Source: an uncultured Clostridia bacterium (lineage in GTDB: Bacteria > Bacillota > Clostridia > Christensenellales > Borkfalkiaceae). Taken from it: a stretch of 64,000 nt of DNA. Below the pieces are notes generated by a model. The model was not told the DNA's origin, searched no databases, and saw only the letters and a list, made by a program, of their open reading frames with translations. Positions 1 through 7,730 of the stretch are shown here, piece by piece. Positions within the stretch are counted from its first letter, which is position 1, and every line of letters starts with the position of its first letter. The position numbers and the translations under genes are program-made. Where the stretch lies: positions 124,001-188,000 of the forward strand of contig CAKQQQ010000001.1 in the NCBI GenBank assembly GCA_934271065.1, written 5' to 3'.

Positions 1-1
1 C

Positions 2-391
2 GAGTTGCCCGTCCGCCCCGAAAGGCTTACGTTAAGCGAGTCTTATCTTATGAGCGGAAAATCGGAGCGGTTTCCTTTGGAAAACGATCGGATTTTAAGA
101 TTAAAACACGACCTTTTCGATCACGACGCGGTTATATTACGCGGCAGCGGAAGTTCGCTCACGTTAAAAAGCGACAAAACTTCAAAATCGGTAACGGTAA
201 AGTATCCGAATATGCCGTTCGTCGGGCTTTGGCACGCTATGAAAACCGACGCGCCGTACGTCTGTATAGAGCCGTGGGAAAATCTTCCTTCGCCGGACGG
301 TAAAGTCGAAGATATTTCGGAAAAGGAAAACGTAGGCGTTCTTGCAAGGCAGGAGACCTATCGTTCGTTCATTATAATCACGTTAAATTAA
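2..391 (+). CDS. aldose 1-epimerase family protein (LacX-like), C-terminal part, 5' truncated by window edge
   Basis: The open frame runs in from the window edge without a convincing start, so only the last 129 codons are visible; the TTG at position 5 has no ribosome binding site and is probably internal. The residue run GLWHAMKTDAPYVCIEPW followed by an acidic tail and a RSFIIIT-type beta strand is typical of the C-terminal half of galactose-mutarotase-like (aldose 1-epimerase, LacX-type) beta-sandwich proteins. These act on free sugars or hexose-6-phosphates. It sits upstream of an AraC regulator and a GlcNAc operon, which fits a sugar-metabolism role. The substrate cannot be told from this fragment. 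A strong terminator follows at 404-432. Confidence 0.7.
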   Translation, partial: ELPVRPERLTLSESYLMSGKSERFPLENDRILRLKHDLFDHDAVILRGSGSSLTLKSDKTSKSVTVKYPNMPFVGLWHAMKTDAPYVCIEPWENLPSPDGKVEDISEKENVGVLARQETYRSFIIITLN

Positions 392-403
392 AGTAAAAAA
401 CGG

Positions 404-432
404 GCAAGTCAAAATGACTTGCTCTTTTTTTT
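404..432 (+). terminator. Rho-independent terminator of the epimerase-like gene
   Basis: A perfect 8-bp stem (GCAAGTCA / TGACTTGC, loop AAA) is followed by TC and eight Ts. It lies 12 bases after the epimerase stop and before the promoter of the AraC gene. Confidence 0.9.
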
Positions 433-442
433 CGCTAAATAG

Positions 443-471
443 TTGCAATATATTTCGCGCGATGCTATAAT
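443..471 (+). promoter_or_regulatory. sigma-A promoter of the AraC-family gene
   Basis: TTGCAA at 443-448 and TATAAT at 466-471 are separated by 17 bases. A GGGGGG-rich ribosome binding site lies at about 493-498, just before the ATG at 503. Confidence 0.75.
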
Positions 472-502
472 ATAAACGAAAATACAAAAAAAGGGGGGTA
501 CT

Positions 503-1381
503 ATGGAAGAAAAGACTTTTTATATGTATAAAATATCCAGCGTTCTCAATATTTCGAAGATAGTTACCGTACACTATCAGAAACTCGTGAAAAATTATAC
601 GTTCCCGAAAGAAAAGCATAATTTTTGGGAAATTATTTACTGTGATAAAAATTCCGTATACGTTACCGTAGAAAACGACAGAAGGTTGCTGAAAAAAGGA
701 GAAATAGTATTTATTGCTCCGAACGAAACTCACGCCGTAGAATGCGACGGGGTAAACGATCCGAACATATTCATAGTAAGTTTTGAATGTAAGTCTAAAA
801 CGATGAATTACTTTCAGGGTAAACGCTTTACAGTGCCCGAAGATTTAAGATACTTGCTGGCGTCTATCATGACGGAAGCGAAAAGTACGTTCGTGTTGCC
901 CGATTTTAATCCTAATCTCGACCAGTTGGTGCTGAAAACCGAGCCGAGCATAGGCGGCGGGCAGGTAATAAAAAACAATCTTGAAGAACTGTTTATAAAA
1001 CTTATACGCGTAGAAACTTCCAAGCCAGCGTCTAAAGAAGTGTTTATATCCAAGATAGAAGACTCCGACGCGCTCGAAGACGAAATAGTTAAAATACTCG
1101 AAAACAACGTATACGGCAGCGTTACGCTCGACGGAATATCCGACGCGCTTCATTACGGTAAGACCACGATATGCAAAACGTTCAAAAAACGCACCGGCAA
1201 GACGATAATAGGTTATTATCTCGAATTGAAAATCGAAGAAAGTAAAAAACTTATCCGTGAGAATAAAAGTTTTTCGGAAATCTCGGCTGCGCTCGGTTTC
1301 GACTCCTTACCGCACTTTACCAAAACTTTTAAGCGGATAACCACGATGACTCCGCGCGAGTACAAGAACAGTATACTGTAA
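503..1381 (+). CDS. AraC-family transcriptional regulator with N-terminal cupin sensor
   Basis: 292 residues. The N-terminal half (about 20-110) looks like an AraC_binding cupin: an FPKEKHNFWEIIYC strand with its histidine, then KKGEIVFIAPNETHAVE. The C-terminal 100 residues carry two helix-turn-helix motifs: GISDALHYGKTTICKTFKKR, and FSEISAALGFDSLPHFTKTF followed by the diagnostic TPREYK. It is a cytoplasmic DNA-binding protein expected to sense a sugar or sugar phosphate. The gene has its own promoter and lies directly upstream of, and co-oriented with, the GlcNAc operon, so it is the best candidate regulator of that operon. That assignment is inference. No terminator is seen in the 88 bases after it. 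Confidence 0.88.
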   Translation: MEEKTFYMYKISSVLNISKIVTVHYQKLVKNYTFPKEKHNFWEIIYCDKNSVYVTVENDRRLLKKGEIVFIAPNETHAVECDGVNDPNIFIVSFECKSKTMNYFQGKRFTVPEDLRYLLASIMTEAKSTFVLPDFNPNLDQLVLKTEPSIGGGQVIKNNLEELFIKLIRVETSKPASKEVFISKIEDSDALEDEIVKILENNVYGSVTLDGISDALHYGKTTICKTFKKRTGKTIIGYYLELKIEESKKLIRENKSFSEISAALGFDSLPHFTKTFKRITTMTPREYKNSIL

Positions 1382-1419
1382 TAAAGTATAAAAAATTGTA
1401 AATATTTTAACTACACCTT

Positions 1420-1449
1420 TTTGATAGAAGGGTATATAATGGTATCAAA
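1420..1449 (+). promoter_or_regulatory. nag operon promoter -10 flanked by an inverted repeat (candidate operator)
   Basis: A perfect TATAAT (1435-1440) upstream of the ROK gene has no convincing -35 at the normal distance. It is enclosed by a perfect 7-bp inverted repeat, TTTGATA (1420-1426) and TATCAAA (1443-1449). A weak promoter overlapped by a dyad suggests control by a DNA-binding protein such as the upstream AraC-type regulator. The regulator identity is inference. Confidence 0.5.
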
Positions 1450-1469
1450 TCATACGGGAGACGCATACA

Positions 1470-2834
1470 ATGAAATTTATACCCACTCTTGACAAACAAT
1501 TTAAGCCTATGTTCGTTGAATTTTCCGCGTATAAAGCGGAAGTCGCGACCAAGGCGCATAAACCGTTGAAAATCTGCGTTGAAAGAAACGACGGTTATAA
1601 ATACGTTTACGCTTACGACGTTTTCAGCGACGAAAACCTTTCCGAAAGGAATTGCAAAATGGCGGAAAGGATTATTAAAACGATTTTATGGGTTGTCGGC
1701 GGATATAAAATTTACGTCTGCGGAGACCGCGCCGTTTACGAATATATTAAAAACGCGTATACCGACGGCGGACTTCGTTCTTTCGATAAAGGCTTTATGG
1801 AACGCGTTTACGAAAGTAAGTTCGAAGTAATCGAAACCGACGACGAATCGTTCCCGAAAGAAAAGAAATGTTCGCTCAAAGTCGGCGGGCATCTTGACGG
1901 TTGCAGAATAGGCTTCGACGCCGGCGGAAGCGACCGTAAGGTAAGCGCGGTGGTGGACGGTAAAGTCGTTTACAGCGAAGAAGTCGTATGGTTCCCGAAA
2001 ATCAATCCCGATCCCAAGTATCATCACGACGAGATTTTAGCCGCAATGAAAACCGCGGCGAGCAAAATGCCGAGAGTCGACGCTATCGGCGTTTCGAGCG
2101 CGGGCGTATACGTAAACAATAAAATTATGGTCGCGTCGCTCTTTCTTAAAGTAAACGACGAAGACTTTGAAAAACACGTCAAGACGATGTATATCGATAT
2201 TGCGAAAGAGATGGGCGACGTTCCGCTCGAAGTCGCAAACGACGGCGACGTTACCGCGCTTGCGGGCGCGATAGACCTGAACGATAACGAAGTTCTCGGT
2301 ATCGCGATGGGTACGAGCGAGGCCGTCGGATACATCAATAAGGACGGCGGTCTTAACGGTTGGTTGTCCGAGTTGGCGTTCGTACCCGTAGATTTCAACG
2401 AAAACTCGATGGTTGACGAGTGGAGCGGCGATTACGGTTGCGGCGTTAAATATTTCTCGCAGGACAGCGTTATAAAACTTGCCGAAAACGGCGGGTTTAA
2501 GTTTGACGAAGGTTTAAGCCCCGCCGAAAAACTCAAAGTTATTCAAAAACTGATGAACGAAGGCGATCCGCTTGCCAGAACCATATACGAAGACATCGGT
2601 ATTTATCTCGGATATACGCTTCCGTACTACGCTATGTTCTACGATATAAAGCACGTTCTTTTGCTTGGCAGAGTAACGAGCGGAGAAGGCGGAAATATCG
2701 TAATATCCAAAGCGAAAGAAGTGCTTGCGGCGGAATTCCCCGAACTTAAATTAGAACTTGAAATGCCCGACGAGAAAAACAGAAGAGTCGGTCAGAGTAT
2801 AGCGGCGGCGTCGCTTGCGGCATCGAGAAAGTAA
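1470..2834 (+). CDS. ROK-family protein, probable amino-sugar kinase, with unusual N-terminal extension
   Basis: 454 residues, much longer than the about 300 of a normal ROK kinase. The first about 145 residues form a separate alpha/beta region that I do not recognise. The ROK/ASKHA fold starts near residue 148 with a GFDAGGSDRK phosphate loop, followed by AIGVSSAGVYVNNKI, the catalytic-type ANDGDVTALAGA segment and GIAMGTSEAVG. The ROK zinc motif is not intact. It is followed by nagB and nagA in the same direction, so a role as GlcNAc (or ManNAc) kinase supplying GlcNAc-6-phosphate is likely. A hexokinase-like regulator is the alternative. ATG at 1470 is preceded by ACGGGAG. Confidence 0.72.
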   Translation: MKFIPTLDKQFKPMFVEFSAYKAEVATKAHKPLKICVERNDGYKYVYAYDVFSDENLSERNCKMAERIIKTILWVVGGYKIYVCGDRAVYEYIKNAYTDGGLRSFDKGFMERVYESKFEVIETDDESFPKEKKCSLKVGGHLDGCRIGFDAGGSDRKVSAVVDGKVVYSEEVVWFPKINPDPKYHHDEILAAMKTAASKMPRVDAIGVSSAGVYVNNKIMVASLFLKVNDEDFEKHVKTMYIDIAKEMGDVPLEVANDGDVTALAGAIDLNDNEVLGIAMGTSEAVGYINKDGGLNGWLSELAFVPVDFNENSMVDEWSGDYGCGVKYFSQDSVIKLAENGGFKFDEGLSPAEKLKVIQKLMNEGDPLARTIYEDIGIYLGYTLPYYAMFYDIKHVLLLGRVTSGEGGNIVISKAKEVLAAEFPELKLELEMPDEKNRRVGQSIAAASLAASRK

Positions 2835-2839
2835 CAATA

Positions 2840-2861
2840 CGCGGCGGCGCAAGTCGCCGCG
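2840..2861 (+). other. GC-rich intercistronic hairpin between the ROK gene and nagB
   Basis: CGCGGCG and CGCCGCG form a 7-bp stem with no T-run. It is a candidate mRNA stability or processing hairpin within the operon rather than a terminator. Confidence 0.45.
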
Positions 2862-2897
2862 ATTAGTATATCCAATATTAAATAAAGGAGAATGAAA

Positions 2898-3620
2898 ATG
2901 AAAGTTGTTATCGCCGAAAATTACGACGAAATGAGCGCGAAAGCGTTTGAAGTTATGGAGAGCGTCGTCAAAAACAATCCCGAAGCGGTTTTAGGTCTCG
3001 CTACGGGCTCGACTCCTATCGGTCTGTACAAAAATATGATTAAAGACCATAATGAAAACGGTACGAGTTATAAAAAAATCAAGACGGTTAATTTGGACGA
3101 ATATGCCGGTCTCGATTATTCGAGCGATCAGAGTTACGTATATTTTATGCGCAGCAATCTTTTCGATCATATCGATATCGACCTTAAAAACACGAATATC
3201 GAAAACGGAAAAGCGACGGACAGGCAGGCGGAATGCGACAGATATAATAAACTTTTAGAAGGTATGCAGCAGGATATACAGGTACTCGGCATAGGTTCTA
3301 ACGGGCATATCGCGTTTAACGAGCCGGGAACGCCGTTCGGAAGCGTAACCCATATAGTCGATCTTACCGAAAGCACAATTAAAGACAATTCGCGGATGTT
3401 CGCATCTATCGACGAAGTTCCGCGTCAGGCGTTTACTATGGGGCTTAAAAACATAATGAACGCAAAGAAAATACTTATTCTTGCAAACGGTGCTAATAAA
3501 GCGAAAGCGGTATACGGGCTTGTAAAAGGCGAAGTTACCGAACGCGTGCCGGCAAGCGTTTTACAATTGCACCCCGACTGCACGCTCGTATGCGACGAAG
3601 CGGCGGCGTCTCTTCTGTAA
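2898..3620 (+). CDS. nagB: glucosamine-6-phosphate deaminase NagB
   Basis: Cytoplasmic enzyme converting glucosamine-6-phosphate to fructose-6-phosphate and ammonia. 240 residues, normal for the family. Visible signatures are GLATGSTPIGLYKNM (phosphate-binding loop), NLDEYAGL (catalytic Asp) and GIGSNGHIAFNEPG. I chose the second of two in-frame ATGs: AAGGAG at 2885-2890 is only 1 base from the ATG at 2892 but 7 bases from that at 2898. It sits 11 bases upstream of nagA. Together with the ROK protein the three genes form a GlcNAc catabolic route, perhaps for peptidoglycan or mucin sugars. Confidence 0.96.
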   Translation: MKVVIAENYDEMSAKAFEVMESVVKNNPEAVLGLATGSTPIGLYKNMIKDHNENGTSYKKIKTVNLDEYAGLDYSSDQSYVYFMRSNLFDHIDIDLKNTNIENGKATDRQAECDRYNKLLEGMQQDIQVLGIGSNGHIAFNEPGTPFGSVTHIVDLTESTIKDNSRMFASIDEVPRQAFTMGLKNIMNAKKILILANGANKAKAVYGLVKGEVTERVPASVLQLHPDCTLVCDEAAASLL

Positions 3621-3631
3621 GGGGGCAAAAT

Positions 3632-4777
3632 ATGAAAGGTTTGAAAAACGTCTCCGTATACGTTGCAGGCAGGGGCGTAATTAAAACGAACGTCGGATTT
3701 GACGGCGGAAAGATAGCGTATATCGGCGACGACGATTGCGGAATAGAGAGTTTATTCGAGACCGACGGAGTCGTTTTGCCGGGCTTTATCGACGAGCATA
3801 TACACGGCGCGGGCGGCGCGGACACGATGGACGCCACCGAAGAAGCCTTGCAGACTATTTCCGAATACGTTGCCAGAGAAGGTACGACCGGTTTTCTGGC
3901 GACGACGATGACGCAGAGTAAGGAAACTATTTCCGCCGCTCTGGCAAACGTCAGAAAGGTAAAAGAAAAGGGTGAATACAAGGGCGCGGAAATTTTAGGC
4001 GTTCATCTGGAAGGCCCGTTTATATCTCCCAAGCACGTCGGTGCGCAACCGCTCGAATACGTTGCAAAACCGAGCGCGGACGCGTTCGACGAATATAACG
4101 CGCTTTCGGGCGGAAACGTTAAAATCGTAACTCTCGCCCCGGAAGTCGACGGCGGAGTCGAACTTATAAAACATCTTAAAAAAACGGGCGTAGTCGCTTC
4201 TATCGGGCATACCGGCGCGACGTATGCAGACGTAGAAAACGCGGTTAAAGCGGGCGCAAGTAACGTTACGCATACTTATAACGCGCAGACGGGTTTACAC
4301 CACAGAGAAGCGGGCGTGGTAGGTGCGGCTATGTTGTTTAACGAACTCAACTGCGAAATGATTTGCGATACCATTCACGTCAGCGTTCCCGCAATAAAGA
4401 TTTTTATAAAGAATAAACCCCTTGACAAATTCACGCTTATTACGGACGCTATGCGCGCGAAAGGAATGCCCGACGGGCTTTCCGAACTCGGCGGACAACA
4501 GGTATTCGTAAAAAACGGCGAAGCGAGACTTGCTGACGGAACTTTGGCGGGCAGCGTGTTAAAAATGAACGTTGCGGTTAAAAATCTCGTTGAAAAAGCA
4601 GGCGTGCCGTTTACGCAGGCGGTAGATTACGCTTCTGCCAACCCCGCGAAAAATTTAGGGCTTTTTTCCGAGCGCGGAAGTATCGAAGTCGGCAAGAGAG
4701 CCGATTTAACGGTGCTTGATAAAGATTATAACGTTCTGTATACCGTCGTCGGCGGAGAAGTAGTATATAAAGCGTAA
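3632..4777 (+). CDS. nagA: N-acetylglucosamine-6-phosphate deacetylase NagA
   Basis: Amidohydrolase-superfamily enzyme removing acetate from GlcNAc-6-phosphate to feed NagB. 381 residues. It shows GFIDEHIHGAGGADTMD (HxH metal site), GVHLEGPFISPKHVGAQ (metal Glu), ASIGHTGATY, SNVTHTYNAQTGLHHREAG and the catalytic LITDAMRAKGMPDG. The ATG at 3632 follows AAGGGGGC; an in-frame ATG at 3590 lies inside nagB and lacks a ribosome binding site. It is the last gene of the operon, followed by a strong terminator. Confidence 0.96.
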   Translation: MKGLKNVSVYVAGRGVIKTNVGFDGGKIAYIGDDDCGIESLFETDGVVLPGFIDEHIHGAGGADTMDATEEALQTISEYVAREGTTGFLATTMTQSKETISAALANVRKVKEKGEYKGAEILGVHLEGPFISPKHVGAQPLEYVAKPSADAFDEYNALSGGNVKIVTLAPEVDGGVELIKHLKKTGVVASIGHTGATYADVENAVKAGASNVTHTYNAQTGLHHREAGVVGAAMLFNELNCEMICDTIHVSVPAIKIFIKNKPLDKFTLITDAMRAKGMPDGLSELGGQQVFVKNGEARLADGTLAGSVLKMNVAVKNLVEKAGVPFTQAVDYASANPAKNLGLFSERGSIEVGKRADLTVLDKDYNVLYTVVGGEVVYKA

Positions 4778-4782
4778 ACAAA

Positions 4783-4828
4783 CGGCGATTTTCGGTTTAT
4801 CCGAAAATCGCCGCTTTAACTTTTTTTT
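4783..4828 (+). terminator. Rho-independent terminator of the nag operon
   Basis: A perfect 13-bp stem (4783-4795 with 4801-4813, loop TTTAT) is followed by a short spacer and eight Ts at 4821-4828. Confidence 0.88.
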
Positions 4829-4838
4829 GGCTTTTGTG

Positions 4839-4867
4839 TTGCAAAATTCTTCCGTTTGGTGTATGAT
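4839..4867 (+). promoter_or_regulatory. promoter of the small membrane protein gene
   Basis: TTGCAA (4839-4844) and TATGAT (4862-4867) are spaced by 17 bases, with ACAAGGAG upstream of the ATG at 4897. Confidence 0.65.
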
Positions 4868-4896
4868 ATAAGCGAGAAAAAACAAGGAGAAATTCT

Positions 4897-5208
4897 ATGC
4901 AAAAATTTGTAATCGGTTGTATATGCGCCGCTTTCGCCGCCGCGCTTTGCGCGATCGGATCGGTATTTTTAATCGAATTGATAACGGCGGAATCTGCGGG
5001 GGAAGCCATTGGCGGAATATTTTTAATCCCGCTTGGGATAATATGCTACGTTGCGCAGATTGCGTTTACCGCGGCGGCAGAAATTTTACTGTGGAACAAT
5101 TTTAAGAAAAACGGCAAATGCAAAACAGCGAGCGCGATAATTGCGATAATAATCGGCGTGGCGATACTTTTTTCGTTTAGCGTGTTTATAGTTATGTTAA
5201 TTCGTTAA
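4897..5208 (+). CDS. small membrane protein of unknown function
   Basis: 103 residues with three hydrophobic segments at about 3-28, 36-68 and 80-102. A short basic loop (NNFKKNGKCKTAS) lies between the second and third. No family is recognised. It has its own promoter, a good ribosome binding site and a following terminator, so it is a real single-gene unit. The hydrophobic profile suggests an integral cytoplasmic-membrane protein. Confidence 0.7.
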   Translation: MQKFVIGCICAAFAAALCAIGSVFLIELITAESAGEAIGGIFLIPLGIICYVAQIAFTAAAEILLWNNFKKNGKCKTASAIIAIIIGVAILFSFSVFIVMLIR

Positions 5209-5238
5209 GGCGTTTATATTTTATCGTGCAAAATCAAA

Positions 5239-5266
5239 ATCTCTCGCGTTATCGCGAGAGATTTTT
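5239..5266. terminator. bidirectional terminator between the small membrane gene and topB
   Basis: A perfect 10-bp stem ATCTCTCGCG / CGCGAGAGAT (5239-5248, 5253-5262) has T-rich 3' flanks on both strands. It lies between convergent genes and abuts the topB stop codon at 5266. Confidence 0.8.
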
Positions 5267-7338
5267 CAAAACTCGAAATTCAGTTTGTAGTCGGGCGCAA
5301 GTTTAAGCGCGGCTGTAAAATTTTTGCCACCTTTCGACGTAAAGTTCAGTTTGTCGCTTATTCCGTCCGAAAGTATTTTGGTAACCTGATTTTTTCCTAT
5401 CGGGCAACCGAGAATGTTAAAATTGATTTTGAAATCGCAATTTTCACGGTTTTCGCAACAGTAATTGTATCGTCCGCGGATAAGGTTTTTACCGCATTTG
5501 GGGCATTTACCGACGACGTCGCCGTAAAATCCGTTTCCGTTTGCGTCGTCGCGATGCGAAAAAATTTCCGTTATTTCGGTCTCGGCTTCTTTTACGCAGT
5601 CGTCCACCGTCATTTCTCCGTGATAGACCTTTTTCAGCGCCTGACCGAGTTGGCTCGTTTTGTACTTATCCATAGATATTTGCATATCGGTCAGTTGTTC
5701 GATTAAAAATCTGCCGCCGTTTTCAACGTAGTAAACGTCTTTTTTAAGCGATATATACTTACTTTTTTTAGCGTTGTCTATAATGCCCGTTCGCGTTGCT
5801 TCCGTGCCGAGTTCAAGCCCTTTGAAAATTGCTTTGTAATCTTCGTCGTCGTTGTCGGTACTTGCTTTTTCGTCGCGGAAGGGGTTTTTAAGATAGTTGT
5901 TAAGCGTTTCTATCGTATAACGCTTTGGCGGAGTCGTTTGCTTTTCTTCGGGGCGGAAGTTAATATTGACTTCGTCGCCCTTTTCGAGTTTGGGAAGGAT
6001 TTTATCCTTGCGTTCTCCGCCGTCGTATTTCGTCCAACCGTTAGTCAGTATTATCGAGCCTTTTATCGAGTAATCTTCCTTGCCGCCGAGCGAAACGGTT
6101 AATTCCGATTTCTCGGTAAGGCAGTCTTCCGCGCAGAATACCGCGGCGAAACGCCGCATAATTGCGGTATATACGATGCTTTCCGTTTCCGACAGGTCGC
6201 TTTTTTGCGGGATTTTATAAGTCGGGGTAAGGGCGGAGTGGGCTTCGATTTTCGAGTCGTCGAATATCGTTTTTTTATCTTTGAACACTACGTCGTAGCC
6301 GAGTTTTTTAACCGACGCCACGATCGTTCTGAATTTATCTTTTTCGTTCGTGGCAAGATATTCGGAGTTGGTTCGCGGATAACTTATAAAACCGCGCTCG
6401 TATAATTTTTGCGCCGTCGCAAGGCTCGTTTCCATCGTCATTTTGTACTTTTTGCCGAGAAAGTTTTGCAGTTTCGTCAAGGAGTAGAGTTTGCCCGGCG
6501 GAACTATTTCTTTTTTCGATTTTTTATCGGTAACGATTGCTTTCAGAGCGTTCATACGCTCGCAACAGCGTTCTGCCTTTAATTTTTCGTCTTTGCCGAA
6601 TTTATATTTAGATACCAATTCTATCGTTTCGCCGTCCGTCTGCGCTTTCGATACGAGCGAGTAATACGTTTCGGGCTTAAAGTTTTCGATTTCTTTCTCG
6701 CGGTCGTACACGGCTTTGACGATGGGTACTATAACCCTTCCGACGCGTAGTAAAAGCCCCGATTTAAGCGATGCGTAGCGGGTAAGGTTTACTCCGTAAA
6801 GCCAATCTATATAAGTGCGCGACAGCCCTTCGTTCGCAAGATTGTCGTAATGCTTTTCGTCTTTCATTTCCGTAAGAGCCTTCCTTACGGTTTGCGGAGT
6901 CTGATCGGGCAGCCATAATCTCAGCAGTTTTTTAGGCGTTTTCAAGGCGTGCTCTATACAAAGCCGAATAATTATTTCGCCTTCTCGGTCGGAGTCCCCT
7001 GCGTTTACGATTGCGGAAACGTCGCTGCGATTGATAATGTCGGAAATTATACCGAATTGTTTTTTAACGCCCGCGTCAGGTTTTCCGTCGTCGCCCGGTT
7101 TAAGTTTGAATCTGAACTTGTCGGGGTAGCAGGGCAATCCGTTCATCGACCAGCGCGGCGGCTCTGCCGACGCGTTTTCGGAATAATCTTCTACGTCGCA
7201 CAGCGAAAACAAATGTCCGAACGCGTAGGTGACGATATAATCGGAATTTTCGTAATATCCGACCTTTTTATTCATTTTTCCGATGCCGTCGGCAATGTTG
7301 CGCGCAAGGCTCGGTTTTTCCGCAATTATCGCTATCAT
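5266..7338 (-). CDS. topB: DNA topoisomerase III (TopB)
   Basis: Type IA topoisomerase that decatenates and relaxes single-stranded DNA. 690 residues, close to Firmicute TopB length. Seen: the TOPRIM start IIAEKPSLARNIADGIG and the acidic NAGDSDREGEIIIRL; the active-site region RGFISYPRTNSEYL with the nucleophilic Tyr; and a C-terminal four-cysteine element (KCPKCGKNL...NYCCENRENC). It is monocistronic and convergent with the gene to its left. No ribosome binding site precedes the ATG, and the predicted transcription start falls almost on it, which suggests a leaderless mRNA (see the promoter at 7346-7374). Confidence 0.95.
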   Translation of the reverse strand: MIAIIAEKPSLARNIADGIGKMNKKVGYYENSDYIVTYAFGHLFSLCDVEDYSENASAEPPRWSMNGLPCYPDKFRFKLKPGDDGKPDAGVKKQFGIISDIINRSDVSAIVNAGDSDREGEIIIRLCIEHALKTPKKLLRLWLPDQTPQTVRKALTEMKDEKHYDNLANEGLSRTYIDWLYGVNLTRYASLKSGLLLRVGRVIVPIVKAVYDREKEIENFKPETYYSLVSKAQTDGETIELVSKYKFGKDEKLKAERCCERMNALKAIVTDKKSKKEIVPPGKLYSLTKLQNFLGKKYKMTMETSLATAQKLYERGFISYPRTNSEYLATNEKDKFRTIVASVKKLGYDVVFKDKKTIFDDSKIEAHSALTPTYKIPQKSDLSETESIVYTAIMRRFAAVFCAEDCLTEKSELTVSLGGKEDYSIKGSIILTNGWTKYDGGERKDKILPKLEKGDEVNINFRPEEKQTTPPKRYTIETLNNYLKNPFRDEKASTDNDDEDYKAIFKGLELGTEATRTGIIDNAKKSKYISLKKDVYYVENGGRFLIEQLTDMQISMDKYKTSQLGQALKKVYHGEMTVDDCVKEAETEITEIFSHRDDANGNGFYGDVVGKCPKCGKNLIRGRYNYCCENRENCDFKINFNILGCPIGKNQVTKILSDGISDKLNFTSKGGKNFTAALKLAPDYKLNFEF

Positions 7339-7345
7339 TATTTAT

Positions 7346-7374
7346 ATATTACCATTATGGCTTTGTAAAGTCAA
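7346..7374 (-). promoter_or_regulatory. topB promoter, predicted to give a leaderless mRNA
   Basis: On the minus strand TTGACT (7374-7369) and TAATAT (7351-7346) are spaced by 17. Transcription should start at about 7339-7340, one or two bases before the ATG at 7338. There is no purine-rich ribosome binding site in between. Confidence 0.6.
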
Positions 7375-7494
7375 TCTGCGAGTAAAGCGTATCGCAAAAT
7401 AAAAAATATTTTTATCATACTTCGGATGAAACACAAGATATTGTGTCCGAAATAAAAAATAAAAAAGATTTTGCGTTTCGGTATATAAAAACAG

Positions 7495-7524
7495 TTGACA
7501 AGAGATATAAGGAAGAGTTATAAT
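7495..7524 (+). promoter_or_regulatory. promoter of the riboswitch-xpt transcript
   Basis: Consensus TTGACA (7495-7500) and TATAAT (7519-7524) are separated by 18 bases, 25 bases upstream of the riboswitch P1 stem. The A/T-rich stretch 7375-7494 before it contains no gene, only a small ACACAA/TTGTGT dyad at 7430-7445. Confidence 0.85.
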
Positions 7525-7549
7525 CAAGGCGTAAATTGAATAGCGATTG

Positions 7550-7617
7550 CCAATATAGGTTTGAATATGACGGCACAAACGTTTCTACCGCAACGCCGTA
7601 AAAGTTGCGACTATTGG
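7550..7617 (+). ncRNA. purine riboswitch aptamer, guanine class (C74), with enlarged L2 loop
   Basis: All core parts of the purine aptamer are present. P1 is CCAATA/TATTGG, P2 is GTTTG/CAAAC, J2/3 is the invariant TTTCTACC (7582-7589), P3 is GCAAC/GTTGC, the L3 loop is GCCGTAAAA, and J3/1 is GACTAT. The specificity base equivalent to C74 is C7611, so guanine or hypoxanthine is the expected ligand. L2 is unusually large (12 bases). It contains CGGC, exactly complementary to GCCG of L3, which would give a four-pair loop-loop contact instead of the usual two G-C pairs. It lies upstream of xpt, the classical target. Confidence 0.93.
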
Positions 7618-7667
7618 AGGAAAGCGTAAAACTTTGTTTTGCGTGCGTTTCCGTTTTTATTGGCAAG

Positions 7668-7690
7668 CAGGTTTAACAACCTGTTTTTTT
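7668..7690 (+). terminator. riboswitch-controlled attenuator of xpt
   Basis: CAGGTT / AACCTG (loop TAAC, extendable by G-T and A-T pairs) is followed by seven Ts. It lies between the aptamer and xpt. It fits a transcription-attenuation expression platform: ligand-bound aptamer lets the terminator form. Confidence 0.8.
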
Positions 7691-7730
7691 GTTTTTCAAT
7701 TCTCACTTACGATGCCTGAACGGAGTTACT

